A DNA stretch of 64,000 nt from Aurelia coerulea (Eukaryota > Cnidaria > Scyphozoa > Semaeostomeae > Ulmaridae), in assembly GCA_039566865.1 (NCBI GenBank), contig CM076951.1, positions 20,035,484 to 20,099,483 on the forward strand, in the 5' to 3' direction. The position numbers and the translations under genes are program-made. The notes under the pieces were generated by a model. The model was given only the letters and a program-made list of their open reading frames with translations. It had not been told where the DNA came from and searched no databases. Numbering within the stretch: the stretch's first letter is position 1; every line of letters begins with the position of its first letter. Positions 12,015 through 21,913 of this stretch are shown one piece after another.

Positions 12015-12275
12015 TGTAAACGGATCGAAGTTTAAAAAGATACGTTCCGCAAGCCAGAGAACGGAGAGCAGCGTAGAGACGTGTTACTTGTTTTAATGAG
12101 TGTGCTACTCTGAATAAATTATGAGTTTACAAGATTACTAATATAAATTAATGTGTTAAAGATTGTATAAGGAGTTACATGTGATAATAAATGTGACACT
12201 AAGTGCACGTGATAGTAGGTGCACGTGATTGAAGGTGTGCACGTGATGAGTGTACAGATGAGTATTCCTACTACA
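12015..12275. repeat. Right LTR (261 bp)
   Basis: Direct repeat partner of 10536-10793, sharing the TG...CA termini and the same triple GTGCACGTG motif. An extra 'gagagcagc' insert near its start explains much of the length difference; a short stretch ('agct') is missing further on. Confidence 0.75.
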
Positions 12276-12500
12276 CCCAGGCAGCCTGGGGGTCAACAAA
12301 AATTCCTTGCTCAAATGCCCCGGGAGCTGGGGAAAAATTGACAGTATTCCCAGTTACAGTATAAGCAAAAGCTCTTGTTGTTGCCAGATGCTACTCAAAT
12401 GCCCGGGGGCCAGGGAAAAATGTATGGACAAATGCCTGGGGGCCAGAAAAATGTTTTTGCAAATGCGCGGGGGTGTCCCGGGGGATGGTCAGGGTAGGAA
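12276..12500. repeat. CAAATGCCCGGGG-type degenerate repeats
   Basis: Four units of the form caaatgcccgggg + ccagggaaaaatg occur (about 12312, 12392, 12429, 12462) at irregular 30-80 bp spacing. They belong to the inverted-repeat element that hosts the LTR insertion. Confidence 0.6.
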
Positions 12501-12516
12501 TTGAACGAGACATAAC

Positions 12517-13100
12517 ACCATAAACATTGAAAAATTGGTGGTTCTGTAGGAAAATAATTTACAAGTATTCCTGTTAAGGATGCGGTAGGCAGTATTGGGT
12601 TAATGCTGAAATAAGAATGTTCTTTGCCGCTGGTTGTCTATTGAAGCTAAGACTTGCCACACAATATTCAATACCGCTCTACTTCTGTGACTCAGGCCTA
12701 TATGAACAAAAGGTTCTAGACAAGAACCACTCTACGGCAGTAAGCAGAGAAAGAGCTTGTAAATTACTGCTCTCTCAAACTCGGAAACTGTTTGGACAAT
12801 GTTTTGCCTTGAAATCTGGCAAGTAGGCGGAATTTATTTTCACCTAATGCCAAAATGAATTCCATGGATTTTGTATATGGTGCATTTTTTCAAACTCTCG
12901 TAAGTGCATCAGTTGTGGCACTTATATAATTACTAACGATTTATGGCGACCATACAGATCAACTACAAATAGAACACACTTATTTTCCATTTAATACTAA
13001 TAAAAATGTGTTTTGCCCCTAGTTGCAATACCGCTTTGCGATGGACTATGACCAAGCTATTTTATAACCATTCTATGGCAGTAAGCATTGGCAGTAAGCA
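12517..13100. other. Spacer
   Basis: No gene recognised. The phrase GGCAGTAAGCA recurs at about 12737, 13078 and 13090, the last directly next to the 3' tail of the neighbouring retrotransposon. Confidence 0.35.
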
Positions 13101-13118
13101 GTATGTATGTATGTATGT
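13101..13118. repeat. (GTAT)n tail of the retrotransposon
   Basis: Four and a half GTAT units; in minus sense CATA repeats end the non-LTR element. The same tail plus similar flanking sequence is found at 40863. Confidence 0.8.
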
Positions 13119-13297
13119 TTAAATTCACCACAAAATTAAAAATTTACAATTTGAAAATACTACAGAGTAATTAAAATACGTAAATTTACATAACAATACA
13201 TTAAATATAAATTAAGAAACACCCCTAATCATAGTGGCAGGGATAGCATTAAAAGATCGAGTTGACCTTATTTCCGTAATGGTCCCCTTAGAGGTGG

Positions 13298-13301
<4 letters not shown>

Positions 13302-13332
<31 letters not shown>
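13302..13332. repeat. A31 homopolymer
   Basis: A run of 31 A lies within the 3' untranslated region of the minus-strand retrotransposon (a T-run in the element's sense), so it is not a poly(A) tail of that element. Confidence 0.9.
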
Positions 13333-13335
<3 letters not shown>

Positions 13336-13404
13336 TATATAATAATATATCTTTATGTTCTTTTCAATAAAGACTGAATACTGAGTGTGAGAGAGGACGT
13401 GGTT

Positions 13405-16400
13405 TTAGTAGAACACATATACGTCGTTTTCCTCTCTCTGTATATTTTGGAAAAAATTTTCTTTGATTTTGTGCTTAAAAGAGTTTATATTAGTTATGGA
13501 TTTTAAGTCAGAAGATTGGCTATTCCATATTTTTGGTCCCAAGTACGACAGGCATTTTTGGCCAGTGTTACTTTTGCGGAAAGGAAGGTTTAATTTAAAC
13601 TTGGACCTTCGTGTCACTCGGCTTTGGTCAATTGGGTGGAATATTTCGTCAGTATAAGCTGGAGCTGTTCCCTTGAAAAATTTCATTATATTTACACATG
13701 TATGTTGATCAACTCTGTTCTTTGTCGGAAGCCAATTTATGGCTTTGAATTCTGCAGCCCCAACATGTATTGTGTTGTTTAAATGCAGATAGAAGCGAAT
13801 GCATTTGTTCTGGGCTGATTGGATTTTTTTGGACAACCTCTTATTCAACATCGGGAACCATGAGGTGCATGCGTAATCGAAGTGGGGTTGGATAAGAGCA
13901 TTTAAAAGCAATCTACGAAGGGAGTTATCCAGAAAGCTTTGTTTTCTATATAGGAATTTCAGCTTGCCATTTATTTTTCCAAGCATTTTGGTTGCCATTG
14001 ATTCCCCAGAGAGATTTTCTTCCAGAATACATCCAAGATATGTGACCTTTGAGTGTTGTTTTATCTCTATTTCGCCTCTCCTGATGTCAAGCTTTTTTAA
14101 GTTTTTGCCTCTATTTCGGCTGAAAAGAATGGATTTGGTTTTGTCTTCTCCAAAATGGATGCTTAATTTGTTTTCCAAAAACCAATCACATAAAGAGTTG
14201 AAGTTTCTATTCAAGGTGGTATTTATTTTTTCAATGTCTTTGTCTCGAAATATTAAGCAGGAATCATCTGCGTACAGCAGTAAGTCACAGTCAACTGCCC
14301 GCGCCATGTCGTTCACGTACAGGAGGAAAATGAGTGGACCAAGAATTGACCCCTGAGGAACTCCACATGACAAATTGCCAGGGTTTGAATATTCTTTTCC
14401 AATATTTACAGAAAATGATCGGTCCTGGAGGTAAGATTTGAACCATGAAATGGTAGAGTCACTAAAGCCGAGACATACCATTTTATCTAGGAAAATTGCA
14501 TGGTCAATTGTATCAAATGCTTTTTGTAGGTCAATCAAAATCATGCCTGTGAACATACCAATTTCAAATCCTTGATGGATCTTATCACTCAAATAGGATA
14601 AGCAAGTATCTGTAGAGTGATGTGCGCGAAAGCCAGATTGATATCTATATAGTATTTTCATTTCATCAAGGTACTTTTGTACTTGACAATGAATAATTTT
14701 TTCAAGAATTTTTGAAAGTTGTGGAAGCAGAGAAATTGGTCTATAGTTTTTGGGATCATCTTTCGACCCTTTTTTGTATAGAGGTTTCAGTTTTGCTTGT
14801 TTGCAACCATCAGGAAATGTGGATTGAAGGATTGAGAGATTGCATAATTCAGTTAATGGCTTTGCTAGAGCTGTTGCGCCATCTTTGAGGAATTTCCCAG
14901 CAATATTATCCAACCCAGTTGCTTTTGCAGGGTTGATTTCTTCCAAGAGTTTTAGGACAGTTTCGAGAGAAGTGGGAACCAGTGCAAATGGTTCAGAGAG
15001 GTTAAGGTGTTGGTAGTATTTATGCACATTATCTAGTCTATGAGGGGACCGTTTGAGTTTTTTGACTAGATTTGAAGCCAGGTTTGAAAAAAAGTCCTTA
15101 AAAATGTCGGCATTTGTTTTATCATCAAAACATGGTTTACCTTTGTTGCTTAGGCAAATTTTGGAAGGCAATTCTTTCCCTGAGGATAATCCTAAAGATT
15201 TTAGACACTTCCATAGTTCTTTGGGTTTTCCTGTATTCTCGTTTAGTTTTCCAATGACAAACGATTTTTTCTTCTGTTTTATTAAACTTTGAACATGGTT
15301 ACGCGCTTTCTTGAAGTTTACATAGTCAGAATGGATTTTAGATGCTCTAGATTTTTTTAGCAATTTGTCACGATTTCTAATCCCCTCAAGTACCTCATGG
15401 TCCATCCATTCCTGTGAGTCCTTTCTTATCCGAATTTCCCTCACAGGGGCTATTTCGTTGATAACACTGGTGATCAATTTAACGAAATGGGAATATGCAG
15501 CATTGATGTTTTCGTATTCCAAGTAGTTAGGAAATTTGATTTGACTCAGTTTATCAAGGAAGACTTGCTTTGTGTAATTTTTGAAAGAACGAATTTTGAT
15601 AAAAGTATGTTCATGGCTTTTGGTTCTGGTAGTCTTTCTAGTGCAATAAATCAGTTGATGATCAGATAAACCTAGACCAATAACCCCATGCTGAGAAATT
15701 TTATGAGAAGAGTTTGTAAGTATGTGGTCGAGGAGGGAGGTTGATTTATCAGTGACACGTGTAGGTGATTTAATCATTTGCTTTAATCCATGGAGGGAGC
15801 AGAACTCTTTATATCTCTTAATTCCATTGGATGTGTCAGTATTTTTGTTAATCAAATTAATGTTTAGATCCCCAAGGATGTATACCTCTTGGTTGTCAAA
15901 GTTTGTTGTTTTGGAAATTGCCTGTGTTAGTTTATCCAAGAAACCAGAAGTTGTTGGAGGCCTATAGAGAACTCCAACAAGGATTGGTTTTGATTTTGGT
16001 AGCAGGATATCAAAAAATATGTTCTCAATGTCTGTTGAAAAATGTTCTCTTGGATTGAAAACCAAATCTGTCCTTATGTAGCAAGCTACTCCTCCGCCGT
16101 GTCTATTTCTGTCACATCGTTTTATATCATACCCATCAATTCTTACCTCACCATCTAGGACAGACTTATCTAGCTTAGTTTCTGAAATGCCAATGACTGC
16201 TGCATTGGTTTTGTGGGCAATCAGACGAAGCTCATCAATTTTGGACAACAGACTATTTATGTTTAAATGGAGAAAATGTAGACCTCTTTGCCTAAAATTT
16301 GCCCATATATCTGTGTCTGTTAAATGCTCCTCCATGTTTACATTCGAATTAGAAGTATTCAATTCTTCAGGGGGATGTTCTGTAAAGGAGACTTCTGCGA

Positions 16401-16887
16401 AGGGCAATTGATCTAAATGATTTTCCTTTGATTTACGTTTACAAGATAGACAAACATATATTACTTCACTTTTAGGAACCCTAGAAAATCTATCATAGTC
16501 TACATCTGACATTTTATCGCATCTTTTGTGCACCCAAAATCCACATTGGTTGCAGGGTAATCCTTTCCTAACTGATTTATTGCAAAGAGAGCATGGGGAG
16601 TAGGTAGGCCCAGGGTGGAGATGAATATCACCAGAGAGTAGCAACAGAAACCTGAAAAGAAGTCTATGATTTTTGCATTTCAAGTGTATCAAGGCACTAG
16701 CTGATAGATGCTGTTGTAGGCATTCAGCTCTAATAACTTCAATTATGGAGAGACAATCATTGGTAAAAAATTCTTGGTTTTGTTGATGTTTAAGGGTGTG
16801 GAAGGGGTTGATTTTTGCATTTCCCTCCTCATTGTAGGTGAGGATGACAAGGAGGGACAGTGTCAAACATGACAAAAAGCAGCCCAT
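13405..16887 (-). CDS. Retrotransposon polyprotein: PHD finger, APE-type endonuclease, reverse transcriptase (1160 aa)
   Basis: Uninterrupted minus-strand ORF. Residues ~1-20 are hydrophobic. A PHD-like zinc finger follows at ~95-150 (CSLCNKSVRKGLPCNQCGFW, then HKRC and CLSCKR). The EEP/APE endonuclease occupies ~205-430, with LNINSLLSK, GISETKLD, HGGGVACYIR, YILGDLNIN and GLSDHQLIY. The reverse transcriptase spans ~690-960: NYRPISLLPQLSKILEKI, FRAHHSTDTCLSYL, DLQKAFDTIDH, CGVPQGSILGPLIFLLYVND and LLYADDSCLIF (catalytic YADD at ~872). The C-terminal thumb ends in the KIWNSQSSDLKSI region. The protein would nick genomic DNA and prime reverse transcription of its own RNA. All catalytic blocks are present and no frame break is seen, unlike every other TE ORF here, so this is the youngest and possibly active copy. 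Esterase/PHD modules are known in CR1-like elements. The start was taken at the first ATG of the frame. Confidence 0.9.
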   Translation of the reverse strand: MGCFLSCLTLSLLVILTYNEEGNAKINPFHTLKHQQNQEFFTNDCLSIIEVIRAECLQQHLSASALIHLKCKNHRLLFRFLLLLSGDIHLHPGPTYSPCSLCNKSVRKGLPCNQCGFWVHKRCDKMSDVDYDRFSRVPKSEVIYVCLSCKRKSKENHLDQLPFAEVSFTEHPPEELNTSNSNVNMEEHLTDTDIWANFRQRGLHFLHLNINSLLSKIDELRLIAHKTNAAVIGISETKLDKSVLDGEVRIDGYDIKRCDRNRHGGGVACYIRTDLVFNPREHFSTDIENIFFDILLPKSKPILVGVLYRPPTTSGFLDKLTQAISKTTNFDNQEVYILGDLNINLINKNTDTSNGIKRYKEFCSLHGLKQMIKSPTRVTDKSTSLLDHILTNSSHKISQHGVIGLGLSDHQLIYCTRKTTRTKSHEHTFIKIRSFKNYTKQVFLDKLSQIKFPNYLEYENINAAYSHFVKLITSVINEIAPVREIRIRKDSQEWMDHEVLEGIRNRDKLLKKSRASKIHSDYVNFKKARNHVQSLIKQKKKSFVIGKLNENTGKPKELWKCLKSLGLSSGKELPSKICLSNKGKPCFDDKTNADIFKDFFSNLASNLVKKLKRSPHRLDNVHKYYQHLNLSEPFALVPTSLETVLKLLEEINPAKATGLDNIAGKFLKDGATALAKPLTELCNLSILQSTFPDGCKQAKLKPLYKKGSKDDPKNYRPISLLPQLSKILEKIIHCQVQKYLDEMKILYRYQSGFRAHHSTDTCLSYLSDKIHQGFEIGMFTGMILIDLQKAFDTIDHAIFLDKMVCLGFSDSTISWFKSYLQDRSFSVNIGKEYSNPGNLSCGVPQGSILGPLIFLLYVNDMARAVDCDLLLYADDSCLIFRDKDIEKINTTLNRNFNSLCDWFLENKLSIHFGEDKTKSILFSRNRGKNLKKLDIRRGEIEIKQHSKVTYLGCILEENLSGESMATKMLGKINGKLKFLYRKQSFLDNSLRRLLLNALIQPHFDYACTSWFPMLNKRLSKKIQSAQNKCIRFYLHLNNTIHVGAAEFKAINWLPTKNRVDQHTCVNIMKFFKGTAPAYTDEIFHPIDQSRVTRRSKFKLNLPFRKSNTGQKCLSYLGPKIWNSQSSDLKSITNINSFKHKIKENFFQNIQREENDVYVFY

Positions 16888-16990
16888 CCTGCGCCCCGGC
16901 TTCCGTGACCCTGATCTTTTCTTTAGGAACTGGTTCCGGAAACTACTTTTTAATTTGTATCTTAAGAACAGGAGAACATTAAGAACAGGA

Positions 16991-17463
16991 GTTTGAATAT
17001 ACTATGAAAGTAATGCATTGCTACAGGTTATAGAAAAAACTAGGAGAATAATTATCTATCAATCTACTTTAAGTTTAATGAAAGGGTTAAGAAAGATAAA
17101 AGGATTAAGAAAGAATAAGTGAAATAAAAATTTAAATACTGACATGTTTTAAACTAAATAATAAACCTAAGAAATAAGTTTTCGTAGTTGATCTAGTTAC
17201 ATATCAAGTACATTTTACGCAAATCCTGGAGCTATAGAATTCCTTCCGCACGCCACGATTGTGACGCAGCAAAAAAATGCTGCAGAATTTTGATGGCTGT
17301 GACTATAGTTTCTATACTTTAAATCTATGCCAATTTCTCAGCAAGGAGGAGCTGCCTGTTGGCTTCAACTGCTGGACCACATGGTCAGTTGACAAATGTT
17401 ATTATAAAGGGTTGTTGGCGCTATCATATATCTAGGCGCTATCATATATGATTTTCTCTTTGG
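16991..17463. other. Spacer
   Basis: AT-rich, no gene recognised. A small duplication of GGCGCTATCATATAT occurs at 17415-17447. Confidence 0.4.
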
Positions 17464-17826
17464 TCATGTTTCTGAACACCTGCAGCAGAGATTTACCGTT
17501 GACTTGCTAAGAAATGTGACAAAGCTTCCTAGGCCAATTTTGCCTGCATTATTTTTTGATAAAATCATGGTGCTATTGAACAAATTGAACAATGTTAAAT
17601 AGCTGGTAACACCTACTTTGACAACACTCAAAAGCCCCTCATGAACAGATCCTGTGTCCGCATAGCACACCACAATTGAGCATTGGTCTTGGCTATTGAT
17701 ATCTTGAGGTGTGTCCATCTGAATGGAATAAATATTGACCTTTTTTACTTTATTGGCGTTTTTTCTTTGATGGTGTTTCTGAACACCTGCAGCAGAGAGT
17801 TGCCAAGTGCTGATGTTATGTCTCAC
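17464..17826 (-). pseudogene. hAT (ZMYM1-like) transposase core fragment
   Basis: The minus-strand ORF contains IQMDTPQDINSQDQCSIVV followed by YADTGSVHEGLLSVVKVGVT, matching the 'D.T.DIS..EQ.S...RYV' start of the catalytic core in ZMYM1-like hAT transposases, where the first aspartate is catalytic. The flanking phrase TTTCTGAACACCTGCAGCAG occurs on both sides (about 17468 and 17778), 310 bp apart. The fragment abuts the satellite array. It is incomplete at both ends. Confidence 0.6.
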
Positions 17827-19066
17827 AAAATCTTTGTTAAAACCTTGTTACAAAAGTGGCACGAGCTCCCTAAAGTGGGACAGAATATCTTGTTCCACGT
17901 AGACAAACAACAAAAAATAAAGTTGATCCGATTGGCTAAAAGTTTGGTGTAAAGTACAGTTTGGACCTCCGGTTTTAAAATCTGGAGACCTTTTTTAAAA
18001 AAATGGCACAAAAGTGGCACAAAATTGGCACAAATGCATCTAAATGGCACAAAATACTCTCCCAAGTATCAAGAAGTAATGATCATCAAATCTTTACCGT
18101 ACTGGGTAAGAAGTACATTTTGGACGTGCTGATGTCGTGTCTCATAAAATCTTTGTTAAAACCTTGTCACAAAAGTGGCACAAGTTCCCTAAACTGGGAC
18201 AGAATATCTTGTGCCACATAGACAAACAACCAAAAATAAAGTTGATCCAATTGGCTTCAAATTTGGTATAGAGTACAATTTGGACCGGCTGATTTCAAAT
18301 CTGGATACAATTTTTAAAAACATGGCACAAAAGTGGCATAAAAGTGGCACAAATGCATTTAAATGGCACAAAATACTATCCCAATTATCAAGAAGTAATG
18401 ATCATCCAGTTTTTACCATGTTTGGTAAAAAGTACATTTTGGAAGTGCTGATGTCATGTCTAACAAAATTTTTGTTGAAACCTTGTCACAAAAGTGGCAC
18501 AAGCTCCCTAAAGTGGGACAGAATATCTTGTTCCATGTAGACAAACGACAAAAAATAAATTTGATCCGGTTGGCTTAAAATTTGGTGTAAAGTACAATTT
18601 GGACCTGCTGATTTCAAATCTGGAGACCATTTTAAAATATTTTGTCACAAAAAGTGGCACAAATGTCTTAAAGTGGCACAGAATACTCTCCTAATTATCA
18701 ACAAGTAACATTTATCCAATTGGGACCTTACTTGGTAAAAAGTCAATTTTGGACATGCTGATGTCATATCTCATAACATCTTTGCTGAAACCTTGCCACA
18801 CAAATTGGCACAAGTGCTCCTAAGTGAGACAAAATAGCTTTTTCTACACGGAAAAATGACCAAGAATAACGTTCATTTGATTGGTACCAAATTAGAGACG
18901 AAGTGCAGCTTTGATATGCTGATTTCAGATCCAGATACATTTCTTTAAAATGTTGTCACAAAAGTGGCACAAATGTACTTGAATGGCACAAAAGACCCTC
19001 TTGGTTATCAGCAAGTAATGTTGATTCAGTTTGGACCATATTTGGTAAAACGTACATTATGGACTT
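17807..19066. repeat. Satellite: four tandem units of ~310-319 bp
   Basis: Units begin GTGCTGATGTYRTGTCTCA at 17807, 18126, 18445 and 18755, with a fifth, decayed start near 19065; spacings are 319, 319, 310 and 310 bp. Each unit carries several TGGCACAAAA motifs and the phrase GTGGGACAGAATATCTTGTT. Units decay gradually from left to right. Short ORFs across the array (17823-18540, both strands) are repeat artefacts. Confidence 0.85.
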
Positions 19067-19559
19067 GGCAATCTCACATCTCAGAACATGTTACCTGGAT
19101 GTCGCAACTACCACCTGTAGATTAGCGGTCATCGCTCTCCAGCATTCTCGGTGTAATAGAAAGATATCTTAACGGTGAAATAGAAAGCAATTGATCTGGT
19201 CTTGACAAAAAGACAAACAGTAGATTCAATATCCCCTGGCTCTACATCTTTCATAACTTCCATTATGTCATGATCTTTCATCAAAACAGCGCCTTTCATC
19301 AGTAGACTCTGTCTTTGGCTCATCACTGTTGAAGTAATTCCGAAAATTTAGGTCGTCATTTTCTGGAGCTTCAGCTTCATACAGGGCAACATGTAATGTA
19401 AAACTTGTCTTTGGTTGTGTGGCTCAGAACAGTTTTTACTTTGGAAGCCTGCCAATCACCTTCGCTTGAAGTCAATCAACAGCTCCAAATCTGAAGAAGA
19501 AAGGTGCTTGAATGGCAATGATGGTAATTTTGGCAGCGCTTAACAGCTTATAAAGTTAT

Positions 19560-19860
19560 CTGGAACTTCAAAGTAAGATCTAGGGTTGGTAAAGAACAAG
19601 AGTGATCATTTGCAGATGCGTTGGAGCTTATTCCAATTGACATGTTCTTTATGGTGTTCTTGACCGCAATCAGGATTTTGTTGGCCTTGGCATTATTGCC
19701 TCTCATCATTGGAATGACAGGGTGACCATGCTATTAGGCAATTCATTCTCGATACACTCTTTCAGATTAATGAGTTGCTTGACTATGTCATTCGAAGCAG
19801 AGCTTATCAAATTTCATTGAAAATTGAATCATTAGAACGAGAAGAAGGATCTTGAGAACC
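19560..19860 (-). pseudogene. Remnant of an SGNH/esterase-type retroelement ORF1
   Basis: Minus-strand translation gives ASNDIVKQLINLKECIENEL followed after stops by NNAKANKILIAVKNTIKNMS. This resembles the conserved part of SGNH-hydrolase-like ORF1 proteins of invertebrate non-LTR elements. It is short and broken, and a catalytic serine block is not visible. The assignment is moderate to weak. Confidence 0.35.
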
Positions 19861-20715
19861 ATCACCAGTAGAAATCTTATCCCTTGAAGTTTGTAGTGCA
19901 GTTTTAGGCCCAGTATTTACCAATGGTATGTGACATGTTTGGATCAAAGGTTATCAGAGAATAGTTGCTTCTCATATAATATAATATCTCCAAACACAAG
20001 ACAAATATTCTCAAAATTCGGTCAAAATTTGACAACATTTAAAGATTTATTGAGGGAACGGATGCCTGTTTGAAAAGTACATGCTGCCCAAGAATTTGGG
20101 CCCATCTCGTTTCAGAGACAACGTGTCCAAATTGATTTCATCATTAAAAGGCTATCGAACAATCGTGAACAATAAAAGAGCAGCCTTCTCACTTAGTATC
20201 TTATTGTTATCAAAAGAAAGAAAATTTATTTGCCTTTTAAGATCCATGAAACTAATGTCTGCCTTTTACATTCTTTCCATAGGTAAAACTCCCAAGAGCG
20301 GAACTCAATTTTGCAAGCCTCTCCTGACCTTTACTCTTTCAGATTGAACCTTCTACTAAGAACTTTATTTGAAGAAGTCACAAAAGAAAGTCAAATTAAT
20401 AACGAACAAACACTATTTCTCAAACGAACAAAACTTTTCTATTTGTCAATCTAAACACCCGAGCCTTGTCGAATATAAAGTAATTTAAAGTTTATAAAAA
20501 TTGTCAGATTCTTGTGTTTGGAGATTATTACAGGAGAAGCAACTATCCTCTAACAACCTTTGATTGATAGTTCGATACATATCATATACTGTGGTAAATA
20601 CTGGGCCTAAAACTGCAGTACAAACTTCGAGGGATAAGATATCTACTTGTGATGGTTCTCAAGATCCTATTTCTTGTGCTAATGATTCAACTTTCAATGC
20701 GATTTTGATTAAAAG
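19797..20715. repeat. Large inverted repeat (arms ~200 bp, loop ~520 bp)
   Basis: 19797-19995 matches the reverse complement of 20516-20715. Shared phrases include TTGAGAACCATCACNAGTAG, CAGTTTTAGGCCCAGTATTT and GATAGTTGCTTCTC with scattered differences. Both arms are open in the sense reading VNTGPKTA(L/V)QTSRDKIS, so an expressed protein fragment was probably duplicated in opposite orientation. The loop (19996-20515) holds no recognisable gene. Confidence 0.7.
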
Positions 20716-21665
20716 GCTAAGTTTCAAATTTGCTAACACGTCTATGAGATGAAGGTCCTAGAATGAAGGAAGAAGGACTGACTCAGTAATATAATATGTG
20801 ACCCTGAAGGAGGAAGGAATGACCCAGTAAAAAGTCAGCAAGATAGATATCCGTGTTTTAGTATGTATCCCTTAGCAAATTCTAAAATGCGGACAAAATT
20901 TCGTGGACTGGAAAGTCATGTTTCTTAGGAAGTCTTTTCTTAACTAAAGAATACTCTTGCGCGGTCCACAGGGCCTGTGTTATAGACCTGGCTGTAATCT
21001 GATCTTTATGGGTCCTTGATGTTGTGAGGTGCTTGTAGTATATAATTTCAAATTCTCTATCCAGTAACGCTATCCAGTAAAATAGGTCCTTTTTATCTGA
21101 TAATGTTAATCTGATAACGGGCAGATCTGTAGTTTGTTTTATCTTGTCAATGAAGCATGTTTCAGTAGTTACTTGGATGCAAGTGCATACAAATGCCGTA
21201 AGTTATTGTTCAGATCAATTTTAGATCAAAAGCTAAAATCGAGTTCAAAAAGTGGGACTTTTGGCTTCAGGAATGAGCACACAATTGACAATGACACAGC
21301 ATCAGCATTGACCTCTTATTCCGCTACAGCTATCTTCGCCATGGTAACATCAGAAGGAATGGTACCAGCAACAGCAAAACTCTGACCCGCTTCCACAAAG
21401 GAAGATGATGCAGCATCGACGTTCACCTTCAAAAAGGATGGGGCGGTTGACAGATGAACTGGGTTCGCATCCTCCGACGTATTCTCCGTCCCTTGCACCA
21501 ATATTTCTGTGGATGAACTTCTCTGTTGGAGTTGCTCTGTGGTCTTATTTCCTTGTAAGAGGAGACGCATAATTTCCTGCACAGAACGTTTCATCTGTTG
21601 GTGCAGGTGTGGTGTCCTGTTCGCACTTCTCTTGCTCCATCATAGAAAAAGCCGACAAACTTTTA
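20716..21665. other. Spacer with one unassigned small ORF
   Basis: No family recognised. A 92-codon minus ORF (21594-21316), rich in S/T/Q, starts MKRSVQEIMRLLLQGNKTTE; it could be an ORF1 remnant but shows no motif. The phrase ATGACYCAGTAA-type duplication lies at 20765-20830. Confidence 0.3.
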
Positions 21666-21913
21666 ACGGTGTGAAGATAAAAATAGAAATGGTAGTATAC
21701 AAACTTGATCCTATCAATTGCAGCAAAGAGTCTTCAGGAAAATAAACAAACTTCGAACAGCGATATTTCGAACTTGCTAGCCACTAAGGCCTTAGTGGCT
21801 AGCAAGTTCGAAATATCGCTGTTCGAAGTTTGTTTATTTTCCTGAAGACTCTTTGCTGCAATTGATAGGATCAAGTTTGTATACTACCATTTCTATTTTT
21901 ATCTTCACACCGT
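21666..21913. repeat. Perfect 248-bp palindrome without spacer
   Basis: Arms 21666-21789 and 21790-21913 are exact reverse complements by eye, meeting at AAGG|CCTT with no loop. The left flank is CTTTTA and the right flank ATGAGG, with no target duplication. Confidence 0.85.

Larger units (their letters stand above)
10536..12275. mobile_element. Small non-autonomous LTR retrotransposon (TRIM-like)
   Basis: Two near-identical direct repeats of 258 and 261 bp start TGTAAACGGATC and end CCTACTACA, i.e. TG...CA, as LTRs do. They enclose a 1221-bp interior (10794-12014). Flanking pentamers are CCCCG (10531-10535) and CCCAG (12276-12280), a possible 5-bp target duplication with one mismatch. The interior has no gag, protease, RT or integrase; it contains a 54-bp tandem repeat. 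No convincing primer-binding site (TGG...) follows the left LTR and no clear polypurine tract precedes the right LTR, so a non-autonomous or decayed status is inferred. Confidence 0.7.
10499..12513. mobile_element. Inverted-repeat element interrupted by an LTR element
   Basis: The sequence ATGTCTCGCTCAATTCCTAC (continuing to 10534, TCTGACCATCCCCCC) is matched in reverse complement at about 12478-12513 (GGGGGATGGTCAGGG...GAACGAGACAT). These ~36-bp arms enclose both an LTR-flanked element (10536-12275) and a block of CCCGGG-rich repeats (12276-12480). The simplest reading is a small TIR-type element into which the LTR element inserted right beside the left arm. Target duplications of the outer element are not obvious. 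Confidence 0.6.
13101..16990 (-). mobile_element. Near-complete non-LTR retrotransposon (CR1/L2-like)
   Basis: The element lies on the minus strand. It comprises a 5' leader (about 16888-16990), one long ORF (13405-16887) and a ~300-bp 3' region with a run of 31 T (minus sense) at 13302-13332, ending in a (CATA)n tail at 13101-13118. A short microsatellite tail instead of poly(A) is usual for CR1/L2 elements. The exact 5' end is not defined: a partial tandem duplication of TTAAGAACAGGAG lies at 16964-16995. No clear target duplication was identified. Confidence 0.8.

Noticed and set aside
13302..13332. Poly(A) tail of the 13.4-16.9 kb retrotransposon
   Set aside because: In the element's orientation it is a T-run, and recognisable 3' UTR continues beyond it to the (CATA)n tail.
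17823..18540. Overlapping ORFs on both strands in the satellite (e.g. repeated FVPLLCHF)
   Set aside because: They recur with the 319-bp repeat period and arise from the TGGCACAAAA motif, not from a protein.
17807..19066. CRISPR-like array
   Set aside because: Repeats are 310-319 bp, contiguous and without unique spacers, in a eukaryotic genome.
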